Shown here: positions 48,003-56,863 of the stretch, piece after piece
How positions within the stretch are numbered: position 1 is the first letter of the stretch
Layout of the letters: the number at the start of each line of letters is the position of its first letter
Origin: Rhodanobacter sp. 67-28
GTDB lineage: Bacteria > Pseudomonadota > Gammaproteobacteria > Xanthomonadales > Rhodanobacteraceae
DNA length: 56,863 bases
Assembly (NCBI GenBank): GCA_001898415.1
Contig: MKTU01000027.1
Location: 1-56,863, forward strand
Direction of reading: 5' to 3'
The notes under the pieces: model-generated
Seen by the model: the letters and a program-made list of their open reading frames with translations, nothing else
Database searches by the model: none
Told to the model about the DNA's origin: nothing
Translations under genes and position numbers: made by a program

Positions 48003-49094
48003 TCAGCGCGGGCGCCGCGCCTCCTGCGGCGGCATGCCCGTCCAGCGCTTGAACGCGCGCCGGAATTCACGCGGGTCGCTGAAGCCCACTGCGCTGCCGA
48101 CGTCGGCCACGCTCAACGCGCCCGCCTGCAGCAGCTGCAGCGCGCGCTCGGCGCGCACGCGATCATGGATCTCGCGGAAGATCCGCCCGCTCTCGGCCAG
48201 CTTGCGGCGCAGCGAGCGCTCGCTCAGGTTCAATGTGCGCGCGACTTCGTCGAGCCTGGGTTGCTGCGCCAGGCGGCTGCGCAGCAGGCGCTCCACCGCG
48301 GCGACGATCTCCTGATGCGGCTCGCCACCGTCAGGCGTGCGTTGCTGCGCGCACAACGCCAGCGCCTGCTTCGCGGTCAGCGGGTTGTAGCCGGGCAGCG
48401 GATGGGGCAGCCACTGCACGTCGATCAGCAGCCGGCAACGCGGTGCGTCGAAGCGCGACTCGCAGCCGAACAGGGCATCGTATTCGTCGGCGTAGGCCGG
48501 TCGCGGATAGGCCAGCTCCAGCCGCTGCGGACGCAGCTCCGGGCCGACCAGCTCGCGCGCGATCAGGGTCGAACTTGCAAACAGCTCTTCGCAGAAGAAC
48601 GGCAGCAGTTCGCCGTCCTCGAACAGCGGCAGGGCCACCATCGCCACGGTGCGCTCGTCCACCGCCTCGAACGAGAGGTCGAGCAGGCAGCCGCAGATCT
48701 TGTGGTGCGCGATGCCCGCCTGCATCGCCTCGCCGAAGGTGCGCGAGGTCATCATCGCCAACCCGAGCAGGCCGAAGCCGCCGACGGTGCCTTCGCGGCC
48801 GATGCGCAGGCCGGCGTCCGCCACCCCCGCCGCGCGCAGTGCCGCCAGCGCCCGCCGCACGAAACCGGAAGCCTGGCGATACGACACGCGCAGCGCAGGG
48901 TCCGCCAGCTGCGTGCGGCTGAGCGCCAGACCGGCGAACCAGCCGCGGCAGTCGATGCCGCAGGCATCGGCGAGCTGGGTCAGGTACAACAGCTTGTTGG
49001 TCGGGAACTCCGCGGCGGTGTAGCGCGGATCGTCCGTCGCCGCTGCCGTCGCCGCGGAGGAATGCAGGCCGATCATGCCGGCGGGTCGTGCCAT
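48003..49094 (-). CDS. AraC-family transcriptional regulator (ArgR/OruR type)
   Basis: A 363-residue protein. N-terminal Arabinose_bd-like sensor domain (about 20-220; RTFGEAMQAGIAHHKI, LLDLSFEAVDERTVAMVALPLF) and a C-terminal HTH_18 DNA-binding domain (about 260-355; LDEVARTLNLSERSLRRKLAESGRIF...VGFSDPREFRRAFKRWTG). It is the first of the same-strand block and lies 115 bases ahead of the beta-helix gene, so it probably controls that block or itself. Ligand unknown. Start at ATG 49094 preferred over 49196, which would add only antisense-looking residues. Confidence 0.85.
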   Translation of the reverse strand: MARPAGMIGLHSSAATAAATDDPRYTAAEFPTNKLLYLTQLADACGIDCRGWFAGLALSRTQLADPALRVSYRQASGFVRRALAALRAAGVADAGLRIGREGTVGGFGLLGLAMMTSRTFGEAMQAGIAHHKICGCLLDLSFEAVDERTVAMVALPLFEDGELLPFFCEELFASSTLIARELVGPELRPQRLELAYPRPAYADEYDALFGCESRFDAPRCRLLIDVQWLPHPLPGYNPLTAKQALALCAQQRTPDGGEPHQEIVAAVERLLRSRLAQQPRLDEVARTLNLSERSLRRKLAESGRIFREIHDRVRAERALQLLQAGALSVADVGSAVGFSDPREFRRAFKRWTGMPPQEARRPR

Positions 49095-49165
49095 GGTGCC
49101 GATGCTCCGACGCAGGCAGGCCGCGACGGCCTGCAGTCCGGACTTTCTAACATGCCGGGGGCGGC

Positions 49166-49217
49166 GCCCGCTTGCGCGCCGCACAAGCGGGCGCAAGCGT
49201 CCGGCGAACGCTTGCGC
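49166..49217. repeat. Twin-hairpin element downstream of putA
   Basis: Hairpin A: GCCCGCTTG / CAAGCGGGC (49166-49174 with 49184-49192). Hairpin B: GCGCAAGCGT / ACGCTTGCGC (49191-49200 with 49208-49217), 7-base loop. No T-run follows, so it could be a REP-like element or factor-dependent terminator for putA (stop 49235). Confidence 0.55.
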
Positions 49218-49234
49218 GCTCCCGGCCCCGGCTC

Positions 49235-52200
49235 CTACTCCCCGATCGTCAGCAGCGAGGCGTTGCCGCCCGATGCCGTGGTGTTGATGGTCAGCGTGCG
49301 TTCGCCGGCGAAGCGCAGCAGGTAGTGCGGACCGCCGGCCTTGGGACCGGTGCCGGACAGGCCTTCGCCGCCGAACGGCTGCACGCCGACCACCGCGCCG
49401 ATCTGGTTGCGGTTGACGTAGCAGTTGCCGACGCGGGCGTGCTGGCTGATGTAGTGCACGGTGGCGTCGATGCGGCTGTGCACGCCGAGGGTGAGGCCGT
49501 AGCCGGTGCTGTTGATCTCGTTGACGACGTTCTTCAGCTCGCTGGCCTTGAAGCGGATCAGGTGCAGCACCGGGCCGAACACCTCGCGCTTGAGCACCGA
49601 CAGCGAGGGAATCTCGTAGGCGCGCGGCGCGAAGAAGGTGCCGTGCGCGGTGGCGGCCGGGTCCATCGGCGCTTCGGCGATCTTCTTCGCCTCCTTGTCC
49701 ATGCGTTCGGCGTGGGCCACCAGGATCGCCCTGGCATCCTCATCGATGACCGGGCCGACGTCGGTCGACAGCAGGCCCGGGTCGCCCACCTTCAGCTCGG
49801 CCATCGCGCCGGCGAGCATGTCGATCACCTTGTCGGCGATGTCTTCCTGGATGTACAGCACGCGTGCCGCCGAGCAGCGCTGGCCGGCGGACTGGAAGGC
49901 CGAGGCGATCACGTCCTTGACGATCTGCTCGGGCAGCGCGGAGGAGTCGGCGATCATCGCGTTCTGGCCGCCGGTCTCGGCCACCAGCACGGCGATCTGC
50001 GCGTCGCGCGCCGCCAGCGCGCGGTTGATCGCCCACGCGGTTTCGGTGGCGCCGGTGAACACCACGCCGGCCACGCGTGGGTCGCGGGTGAGCGCGGCGC
50101 CCACCGTGGGGCCGTCACCCGGGACGAACTGCAGCACCTCCTTCGGCACGCCGGCCTCGTGCAGCAGCTGCGTGGCGAGATGGCCGATCAGGCTGGTCTG
50201 TTCGGCCGGCTTGGCGATCACCGTGTTGCCCGCCGCCAGTGCGGCGCTGACCTGGCCGATGAAGATCGCCAGCGGGAAGTTCCACGGGCTGATGCCCACG
50301 AACACGCCGCGACCGCCCAGGTACAACTGGTTGGTCTCGCCGGTGGGGCCGGGCAGTTGCTCGGGTTCGGCAAACAGGCGGCGCGCCATGGTGGCGTAGT
50401 AGCGCAGGAAGTCGGCCGCCTCGCGCACTTCGGCGATTGCGTCGGGCAGGCTCTTGCCTGCCTCGCGCACGCACAGCGCGATGAACTCGGCGCGGCGCGC
50501 CTCCAACTGGTCGGCGGCGAATTCGAGCATGGCGGCGCGATTGGCCACCGGCAGGTTGTTCCAGCGGTCCTGCGCAGCCGCCGCGTTGGCCATCGCCCGA
50601 TCGACGGTGGCCTGGTCGGCGCTGAGGTAGCTGCCGATGATGCGGCGGCGGTCGGACGGATCGGTGACCTGCACCGTGGGGCCCTGGCTGCTGGCGCCGG
50701 GCACCAACGGGCCGGCGGCCCACGGGCCCTGCTGCGCGTTGACCGCGGCGGCGAGGTCGTTCAGTTCGTTGTCGTTGGCAAAGTTGACGCCCATGGAATT
50801 CTTCCGAAGTTCACCGTAGAGATTGGCCGGCAGCGGGATGCGCGGGTGCGGGATGTGATCGAACGCGCGCACCGTCTCGCAGGGGTCGGCCACCAGCTCG
50901 CGCGCGGGCACGTCCTCGTCCACCACGCGGTTGACGAAGCTGGTGTTGGCGCCGTTCTCGAGCAGGCGGCGCACCAGGTAGGGCAGCAGGTCCTCGTGCG
51001 AGCCGACCGGCGCATACACGCGGCAGGGCACGTTGAAGCTCTGCTTGCCGATCACCTCGGCATACAGGTCGCTGCCCATGCCGTGCAGGCGCTGGAACTC
51101 GAACGGCCGGCCCTGCGCGATGTGGTGCACGGCGGCGATGGTGTGCGCGTTGTGGGTGGCGAACTGCGGATAGATCAGGTTGCCGCCCGCGTTGAACAGG
51201 CGCCGCGCGCAGGCCAGATAGGAGACGTCGGTATTCGGCTTGCGGGTGAACACCGGGTAGCCGCCCAGGCCCTGCTCCTGCGCCTTCTTGATCTCGGCGT
51301 CCCAGTAGGCACCCTTGACCAGCCGCACGTACCAGCGCCGGCCGCTGGCCAGTGCTGTCTCCACCAGCCAGTCGATCACGAACGGCGTGCGCTTGGCGTA
51401 CGCCTGCACCACGATGCCCAGGCCGTTCCAGCCTTCCAGCGAGGGGTGCGCGAAGACATCGCCGATCACGTCCAGCGACAGCTCCAGCCGGTCGGCCTCC
51501 TCGGCGTCGACCGACAGCGCGATGCCGTGCTTCATCGCCAGCTGCGACAGCTCCAGCAGCTTTTCGGTGAGCGCCTGGTGCGCCCGTGCGCGCTGGGCCA
51601 CTTCGTAGCGCGGGAACAGCGCCGACAATTTCACCGAGATCGACGGCGCGTCGGTGTGGTTCGCATACGGGCCGCGCGCGCCCAGCGCGGCGATCGCGTT
51701 GCGGTAATCCTGCTGGTAGCGCTCGGCGGTGTCGGCGGTCAACGCCGACTCGCCCAGCATGTCGAAGGAGTAGCGGAACACCGCGTTCTCCTTCTTCAGG
51801 CTGCGGTCGAGCGCTTCCTCGATATCGCGGCCCATCACGAACTGGTGGCCCATGATGCGCATGGCCTGGCGCACCGCCGCGCGGATCGCGGGGTCGCCCA
51901 CGCGGGCGACCAGCCGGCGCAGTGCGCCGTTGAAATCGTCGCCGCTGCCGTCGGCCAGGTTGACCAGCCGGCCGGTGAGCAGCAGGCCCCAGGTGGAGGC
52001 GTTGACCAGCAGCGATTCGCTGCGGCCCAGATGCTTGCGCCAGTTGGCGTCGCCGAGCTTGTCGCGGATCAGCTTGTCGGTGGTGGTCTTGTCCGGGATG
52101 CGCAGCAGCGCCTCGGCCACGCACATCAGCAGGATGCCTTCCTCGCTGGACAGGTCGTACTGGCGCATGAAGGACTCGACCACGCTCTGGTCCTTCGCCC

Positions 52201-52390
52201 GCGCACGCACGCGGGTGACCAGCGCGGCAGCGCGGTCGACTACCTGTTCGCGTTCCTCCGCCGGCAGCGCAGCCTGGTCGAGCAGGTCGTTGACCGCTTC
52301 GGTCTCGTCGCGCAGCCAGGCAGCAGTGATGCGCGCGCGCGCGGGTGTGGTTCGAGCGGGCAGCTCGGGACTCAGGATGGGTGAGGTCAC
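49235..52390 (-). CDS. putA: Bifunctional proline dehydrogenase / P5C dehydrogenase PutA
   Basis: A 1051-residue enzyme converting proline to glutamate. N-terminal half: PutA domain and FAD-linked proline dehydrogenase barrel (about 60-490), with SVKLSALFPRYE, LSVDAEEADRLELSLD and VRLVKGAYWDAEIKKAQ. C-terminal half: aldehyde dehydrogenase (about 520-1000) with FVGISPWNFPLAIFIGQ, FTGATETAWAINRAL and catalytic SAGQRCSAARVLY. It has no N-terminal ribbon-helix-helix, so it cannot self-repress as E. coli PutA does; a separate regulator is expected. GTG start at 52390; the frame upstream to 53137 is antisense to the cox operon. Confidence 0.94.
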   Translation of the reverse strand: MTSPILSPELPARTTPARARITAAWLRDETEAVNDLLDQAALPAEEREQVVDRAAALVTRVRARAKDQSVVESFMRQYDLSSEEGILLMCVAEALLRIPDKTTTDKLIRDKLGDANWRKHLGRSESLLVNASTWGLLLTGRLVNLADGSGDDFNGALRRLVARVGDPAIRAAVRQAMRIMGHQFVMGRDIEEALDRSLKKENAVFRYSFDMLGESALTADTAERYQQDYRNAIAALGARGPYANHTDAPSISVKLSALFPRYEVAQRARAHQALTEKLLELSQLAMKHGIALSVDAEEADRLELSLDVIGDVFAHPSLEGWNGLGIVVQAYAKRTPFVIDWLVETALASGRRWYVRLVKGAYWDAEIKKAQEQGLGGYPVFTRKPNTDVSYLACARRLFNAGGNLIYPQFATHNAHTIAAVHHIAQGRPFEFQRLHGMGSDLYAEVIGKQSFNVPCRVYAPVGSHEDLLPYLVRRLLENGANTSFVNRVVDEDVPARELVADPCETVRAFDHIPHPRIPLPANLYGELRKNSMGVNFANDNELNDLAAAVNAQQGPWAAGPLVPGASSQGPTVQVTDPSDRRRIIGSYLSADQATVDRAMANAAAAQDRWNNLPVANRAAMLEFAADQLEARRAEFIALCVREAGKSLPDAIAEVREAADFLRYYATMARRLFAEPEQLPGPTGETNQLYLGGRGVFVGISPWNFPLAIFIGQVSAALAAGNTVIAKPAEQTSLIGHLATQLLHEAGVPKEVLQFVPGDGPTVGAALTRDPRVAGVVFTGATETAWAINRALAARDAQIAVLVAETGGQNAMIADSSALPEQIVKDVIASAFQSAGQRCSAARVLYIQEDIADKVIDMLAGAMAELKVGDPGLLSTDVGPVIDEDARAILVAHAERMDKEAKKIAEAPMDPAATAHGTFFAPRAYEIPSLSVLKREVFGPVLHLIRFKASELKNVVNEINSTGYGLTLGVHSRIDATVHYISQHARVGNCYVNRNQIGAVVGVQPFGGEGLSGTGPKAGGPHYLLRFAGERTLTINTTASGGNASLLTIGE

Positions 52391-52432
52391 GGTCGTGTCG
52401 GTGCCGGTCGTGGGGGATGGAATAAACCCGCG

Positions 52433-52438
52433 ATTGTA
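52433..52438 (-). promoter_or_regulatory. Candidate -10 element of putA
   Basis: TACAAT on the minus strand, 42 bases before the putA GTG. No good -35 at the usual spacing. Confidence 0.35.
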
Positions 52439-52553
52439 CGCTTCGTGCCCGGCCGTGGGGACGCGCCGCCACGCGCGAAAATCCGCCTCGGGCAGGGTGA
52501 TCTGCCGCACGGGCGCGAATGGCTTGCGGTGCCTGTCGAGGTGACGGGTCGCG

Positions 52554-52567
52554 TTGATCGAAGTCAA
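52554..52567. promoter_or_regulatory. FNR/Anr-like box between putA and the cox operon
   Basis: TTGATcgaaGTCAA matches the FNR/Anr consensus (TTGAT-N4-ATCAA) in nine of ten positions. Its centre lies about 57 bases before the predicted cox transcription start. Motif evidence only. Confidence 0.4.
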
Positions 52568-52582
52568 TCGGGTGCGACATTC

Positions 52583-52611
52583 TTGCCCACTGCGCCGCCG
52601 CGGCCTATCAT
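52583..52611 (+). promoter_or_regulatory. Sigma70 promoter of the DUF2244-cox operon
   Basis: TTGCCC (-35, 52583-52588), 17-base spacer, TATCAT (-10, 52606-52611). Start of transcription expected near 52618, about 23 bases before the DUF2244 ATG. Confidence 0.6.
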
Positions 52612-52640
52612 TCCGGCAGTTCCAGGCACGCCGGATCTCC

Positions 52641-53126
52641 ATGATCGTGCTTCGACCAGCCAGCGCCGGCTTGCCCTGCGTGACGATGTGGCTCAAGCCC
52701 AATCGCTCGCTCAGCCGCCGCGGCCTGCGTCGACTGATCGTGGTTCTGGTGGCATTGGCGCTGACAACGGCAGAACTGGGGGCGTGGCAGGGGAACGTGT
52801 TTGCTCCGCTGTTTGCCCTGGTGGAATCCGCCGCCATGGCCATCGCGTTGAGCGTGGCCTGGCGGGCCGGCGACCGCTGCGAGCGCATCACTCTCGACGA
52901 ATCGTCGCTGGAGGTGCAGTCGCTGCCGGGCCGGCGTTGCACTCGCTTCCAGTCTTGCTGGGTGCGCGTGCGGCTGGATACCGGCAATGGACGCCTGGTG
53001 TTGACATCGCACGGCCGCGATCTGGAGATCGGCGCGTTTCTGGCGGCAACGGAACGCGTCGAGCTGGCGAAGCGACTCAGGGTGCTGCTGGCCGGCTCGA
53101 CCGGAACGTGGCGCAAACAGCAATGA
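52641..53126 (+). CDS. DUF2244 integral membrane protein
   Basis: A 161-residue protein starting MIVLRPASAGLPCVTMWLKPNRSLSR. Two membrane helices (about residues 32-50 and 54-72) are followed by a soluble C-terminus with LEVQSLPGRRCTRFQSCWVRVRL, the DUF2244 pattern. Function unknown; the family is regularly found beside aa3 oxidase genes. ATG at 52641 is chosen over a TTG at 52554, which would place the promoter inside the gene. It overlaps or closely abuts coxB. Confidence 0.82.
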   Translation: MIVLRPASAGLPCVTMWLKPNRSLSRRGLRRLIVVLVALALTTAELGAWQGNVFAPLFALVESAAMAIALSVAWRAGDRCERITLDESSLEVQSLPGRRCTRFQSCWVRVRLDTGNGRLVLTSHGRDLEIGAFLAATERVELAKRLRVLLAGSTGTWRKQQ

Positions 53127-53140
53127 CAAAGGTGCAAGAC

Positions 53141-54064
53141 ATGACATCTGGCGGGATCAGGCGATCAATCATGGCGACGGCGGGCCTTGCCCTTGCGACG
53201 TTCGGCGGTGCCGTGCAGGCGAATCCGCATCCATGGCAGCTGAACATGGAGCGCGGCGCGAGCACCTGGTCGCACGTCCCCTACGATCTGAACAACATCT
53301 CGCTGTGGGTTTGCGTGGTGATCGGCGTGCTGGTGTTCGGCGCCATGTTCGTCGCGATGTTCCGCTTCCGCAAATCGCGCGGCGCGGTGGCCGAGAAGTG
53401 GGCGCACAACACCGTGCTGGAAGTGGTCTGGACCACGATTCCGGTGCTGATCCTGATCACCCTGGCGTATCTGGCCACCGGCGGCCTCACCAGCTGGGCC
53501 GATACCACCGGCTCGCAGATGACGGTGAAGGTCACCGGCTACCAGTGGAAGTGGCGCTACGACTACGTCAGCTACATGGGCAAGCCGATCGACAAGGTCG
53601 GCTTCATGTCCAGGCTGGACAAGCAGAGCGACGACACCCGCCAGCTCGATTCGGGCATGGACCCGTATGCGGTCAAGGTGGGCGACGAGCAGACCTACCT
53701 GCTCAACGTCGACAAGCCGCTGGTGGTGCCGGTCGACACCAAGATCCGCTTCATCATCACCGGCGGCGACGTGATCCATTCGTGGTGGGTGCCGGCGCTG
53801 GGCTGGAAGCTCGACGCGATCCCCGGCATTGTCAACGCGGCCTGGACCAACATCAAGGAGCCGGGCACGTACCGCGGCCAGTGCGCCGAGCTGTGCGGCC
53901 AGGACCACGGCTTCATGCCGATCGTGGTGGTGGCCAAGTCGAAGGCGGACTTCGCCAAGTGGCTGGCCGAGCAGGAAGCCGCTTCCGGCAAGTCCCTGCC
54001 GCCCCCCGCGCCGATTGACGCGGGCACGGCGGCCACTGCCGCGGCGACCACTCCGCCGGGCTGA
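53141..54064 (+). CDS. ctaC: Cytochrome c oxidase subunit II
   Basis: A 307-residue subunit of aa3-type oxidase. Signal peptide ends VQANPH (about residue 28); two membrane helices (about 48-75, 92-118), then a cupredoxin domain with CuA ligands in HSWWVPALGWKLDAIPG and CAELCGQDHGFMP. It lacks a C-terminal heme c domain and ends in an Ala/Pro/Thr tail. ATG at 53141 is preceded by AAAGGTG, a good Shine-Dalgarno; an alternative ATG at 53123 overlaps the DUF2244 stop (ATGA). Receives electrons from cytochrome c. Confidence 0.93.
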   Translation: MTSGGIRRSIMATAGLALATFGGAVQANPHPWQLNMERGASTWSHVPYDLNNISLWVCVVIGVLVFGAMFVAMFRFRKSRGAVAEKWAHNTVLEVVWTTIPVLILITLAYLATGGLTSWADTTGSQMTVKVTGYQWKWRYDYVSYMGKPIDKVGFMSRLDKQSDDTRQLDSGMDPYAVKVGDEQTYLLNVDKPLVVPVDTKIRFIITGGDVIHSWWVPALGWKLDAIPGIVNAAWTNIKEPGTYRGQCAELCGQDHGFMPIVVVAKSKADFAKWLAEQEAASGKSLPPPAPIDAGTAATAAATTPPG

Positions 54065-54126
54065 GCCCGACCCCATCCGCGTTTTCGTTGCAGTCGCATT
54101 CCATTACAGGTTAGAGGTGCATGGCC

Positions 54127-55743
<1,617 letters not shown>

Positions 55744-55763
55744 TCGGCGGGGAAGCCGTGGAA

Positions 55764-55895
55764 ATGACACAGCCGGTTGACGACATCCACGCCGCGGACC
55801 AGCGCCGCGGCGTGCGCCGCACGGTGAAGATCCTGGTCGCGGTAGTGATCGGCTTCTATCTGCTGGCGTTCCTGCAGATCCTGCTGATGAAATAA
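55764..55895 (+). CDS. 43-residue single-pass membrane protein between ctaD and ctaE
   Basis: An ORF of 43 residues: a hydrophilic N-terminus (MTQPVDDIHAADQRRGVRRT) and one membrane helix (KILVAVVIGFYLLAFLQILLM), ending MK. ATG at 55764 (a GTG at 55758 is also possible); GGGGAA lies upstream. It sits in the place where cox11/ctaG or a small oxidase-associated peptide is usual, in the same operon. Inferred role: oxidase assembly or accessory subunit. The family is not named by me. Confidence 0.6.
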   Translation: MTQPVDDIHAADQRRGVRRTVKILVAVVIGFYLLAFLQILLMK

Positions 55896-56005
55896 CCGCG
55901 CCAGCACCTTTCCACTTCAATCACCCGGGTCGGCACGACCGGCAGGCAGGTCCCCGAGCGGCATGGCGGGGCAGAGTCATCAAGAGAAATCCACGGGGTC
56001 TCAGC

Positions 56006-56863
56006 ATGGGTCAGCAACACGACGTTTACTTTGTACCGGCCAAGAGCTACTGGCCGATCGTCGCCGCGGTCGTCATGTTCATCTTCATGTTCGGTGCCGG
56101 GCACTGGCTCAACGCCGAGCCGGGTGCGACCGGTTTCGGCAAATCGGTGTTCGTCCTCGGCGTGATCGGCGTGCTGGGGATGTTCTTCGGCTGGTTCCGT
56201 TCGGTCATCCGCGAATCGCTGGCCGGCGACTACAACCACCAGGTCGATACCTCGTTCCGCATGGGGATGATGTGGTTCATCTTCTCCGAGGTGATGTTCT
56301 TCGGTGCGTTCTTCGGTGCGCTGTTCTACATCCGCATGTTCTCGGTGCCGTGGCTCGGTGGCGAAGGCCATGGCGTATTGACCCACCAGTTCCTGTGGAG
56401 CGACTACACCGCGGCCTGGGGTGCCAACGGCGGCAATGGTCCGGCGAAGATCGGCGGGGCGTTCGAAACGGTGCCTGCGTGGGGGCTGCCGTTGCTGAAC
56501 ACGCTGATCCTGCTGACCTCCAGCGTCACCGTGACGATCGCCCACCACGCCCTGCGCGCCGGGCATCGCGGCCGGATTCTGCTGTTCCTGGGCCTGACCG
56601 TGCTGCTGGGCGCCACCTTCCTGTACTTCCAGGCGCACGAGTACATCGAGGCCTACCACGAGCTCAACCTCACCCTGGGCAGCGGCGTCTACGGCTCGAC
56701 CTTCTTCATGCTGACCGGCTTCCATGGCCTGCACGTGACCCTGGGCACGATCATGCTGGCGGTGATCTGGCTGCGCGTGCTGAAGGGCCACTTCAGCAAG
56801 GACCATCACTTCGGCTTCGAGGCGGTGGCCTGGTACTGGCACTTCGTCGACGTGGTGTGGCTG
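56006..56863 (+). CDS. ctaE: Cytochrome c oxidase subunit III (cut by window end)
   Basis: The reading frame from ATG 56006 continues to the last base, giving 286 residues with seven expected helices: VYFVPAKSYWPIVAAVVMF, MMWFIFSEVMFFGAFFGALFY, LYFQAHEYIEAYHELNL, FFMLTGFHGLHVTLGTIML and VAWYWHFVDVVWL. All are hallmarks of subunit III. Only the C-terminal few residues are missing. It follows the small membrane ORF by 110 bases. Confidence 0.96.
   Translation, partial: MGQQHDVYFVPAKSYWPIVAAVVMFIFMFGAGHWLNAEPGATGFGKSVFVLGVIGVLGMFFGWFRSVIRESLAGDYNHQVDTSFRMGMMWFIFSEVMFFGAFFGALFYIRMFSVPWLGGEGHGVLTHQFLWSDYTAAWGANGGNGPAKIGGAFETVPAWGLPLLNTLILLTSSVTVTIAHHALRAGHRGRILLFLGLTVLLGATFLYFQAHEYIEAYHELNLTLGSGVYGSTFFMLTGFHGLHVTLGTIMLAVIWLRVLKGHFSKDHHFGFEAVAWYWHFVDVVWL

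Noticed and set aside
49172..52384. A 1070-residue open frame on the plus strand opposite putA
   Set aside because: Composition-driven antisense frame; the reading is His/Arg/Gly-rich with no motifs, while the opposite strand encodes a complete PutA.
52554..52640. TTG start extending the DUF2244 protein by 29 residues
   Set aside because: The extension would contain the well-formed promoter TTGCCC-17-TATCAT; the ATG at 52641 starts at the conserved part.

Overview
The window is a GC-rich chromosomal segment of a gammaproteobacterium. Gene content and protein style (SecB, YcgL, Mg-type HemB, tandem DsbA-like lipoproteins behind a cytochrome c4, PutA without a ribbon-helix-helix domain, an aa3-type oxidase operon led by DUF2244) fit the Xanthomonadales/Lysobacterales, most likely Rhodanobacteraceae (Rhodanobacter/Dyella-like). 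This placement is inference from the proteins; no 16S or other marker RNA is present. I found no tRNA, rRNA, CRISPR array, transposase or prophage.

Layout. 1-1864 (minus): a Gld-like ABC exporter operon (ATPase, permease, truncated GldG-like subunit). 2052-5531: a fatty acid desaturase, then a saccharopine-dehydrogenase-like oxidoreductase convergent with a DUF4166/DCC gene pair. 5719-7984: rpmB-rpmG divergent from secB-gpsA. 8073-12264: a SNF2-family helicase and two small lipoproteins, one built from three GSPEW repeats. 12374-15232: HAD phosphatase-glk divergent from hemB. 15406-21917: a TPR-sulfotransferase-like protein, lytic transglycosylase Slt, a GH17-membrane fusion and an endonuclease/phosphatase-family pair. 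22057-25191: two thioredoxin-fold DsbA-like proteins and a cytochrome c4 (minus), engB (plus). 25227-28414: an orphan pseudopilin followed 8 bases later by a GGDEF-EAL protein. 28596-32584: free-methionine-sulfoxide reductase, bioD, a small conserved protein and an M3 peptidyl-dipeptidase. 32693-39183: an unusual winged-helix/HATPase/STAS-like regulator, a Kef-type antiporter and a large membrane-anchored ankyrin protein. 39255-49094: ycgL, a FadL-type porin, and a co-oriented block of AraC regulator, beta-helix lipoprotein, diheme cytochrome lipoprotein, TonB-dependent receptor and aldehyde dehydrogenase. 49235-56863: putA divergent from the cox operon (DUF2244, coxB, coxA, a 43-residue membrane protein, coxC running off the end).

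Most of the window is housekeeping. The parts I consider least explained are: (i) the 41.4-49.1 kb block, in which a beta-helix lipoprotein and an SO2930-type diheme cytochrome, a conserved pair of unknown function, sit with an outer-membrane receptor, an aldehyde dehydrogenase and a regulator, beside a FadL porin; this looks like a uptake-and-oxidation system for an unknown hydrophobic substrate; (ii) the one-gene regulator at 32.7 kb combining DNA-binding, GHKL ATPase and STAS-like modules, with a promoter that predicts a leaderless transcript; (iii) the pseudopilin/c-di-GMP enzyme pair; and (iv) a long inverted repeat that has become part of the N-terminal coding sequence of the cytochrome lipoprotein.
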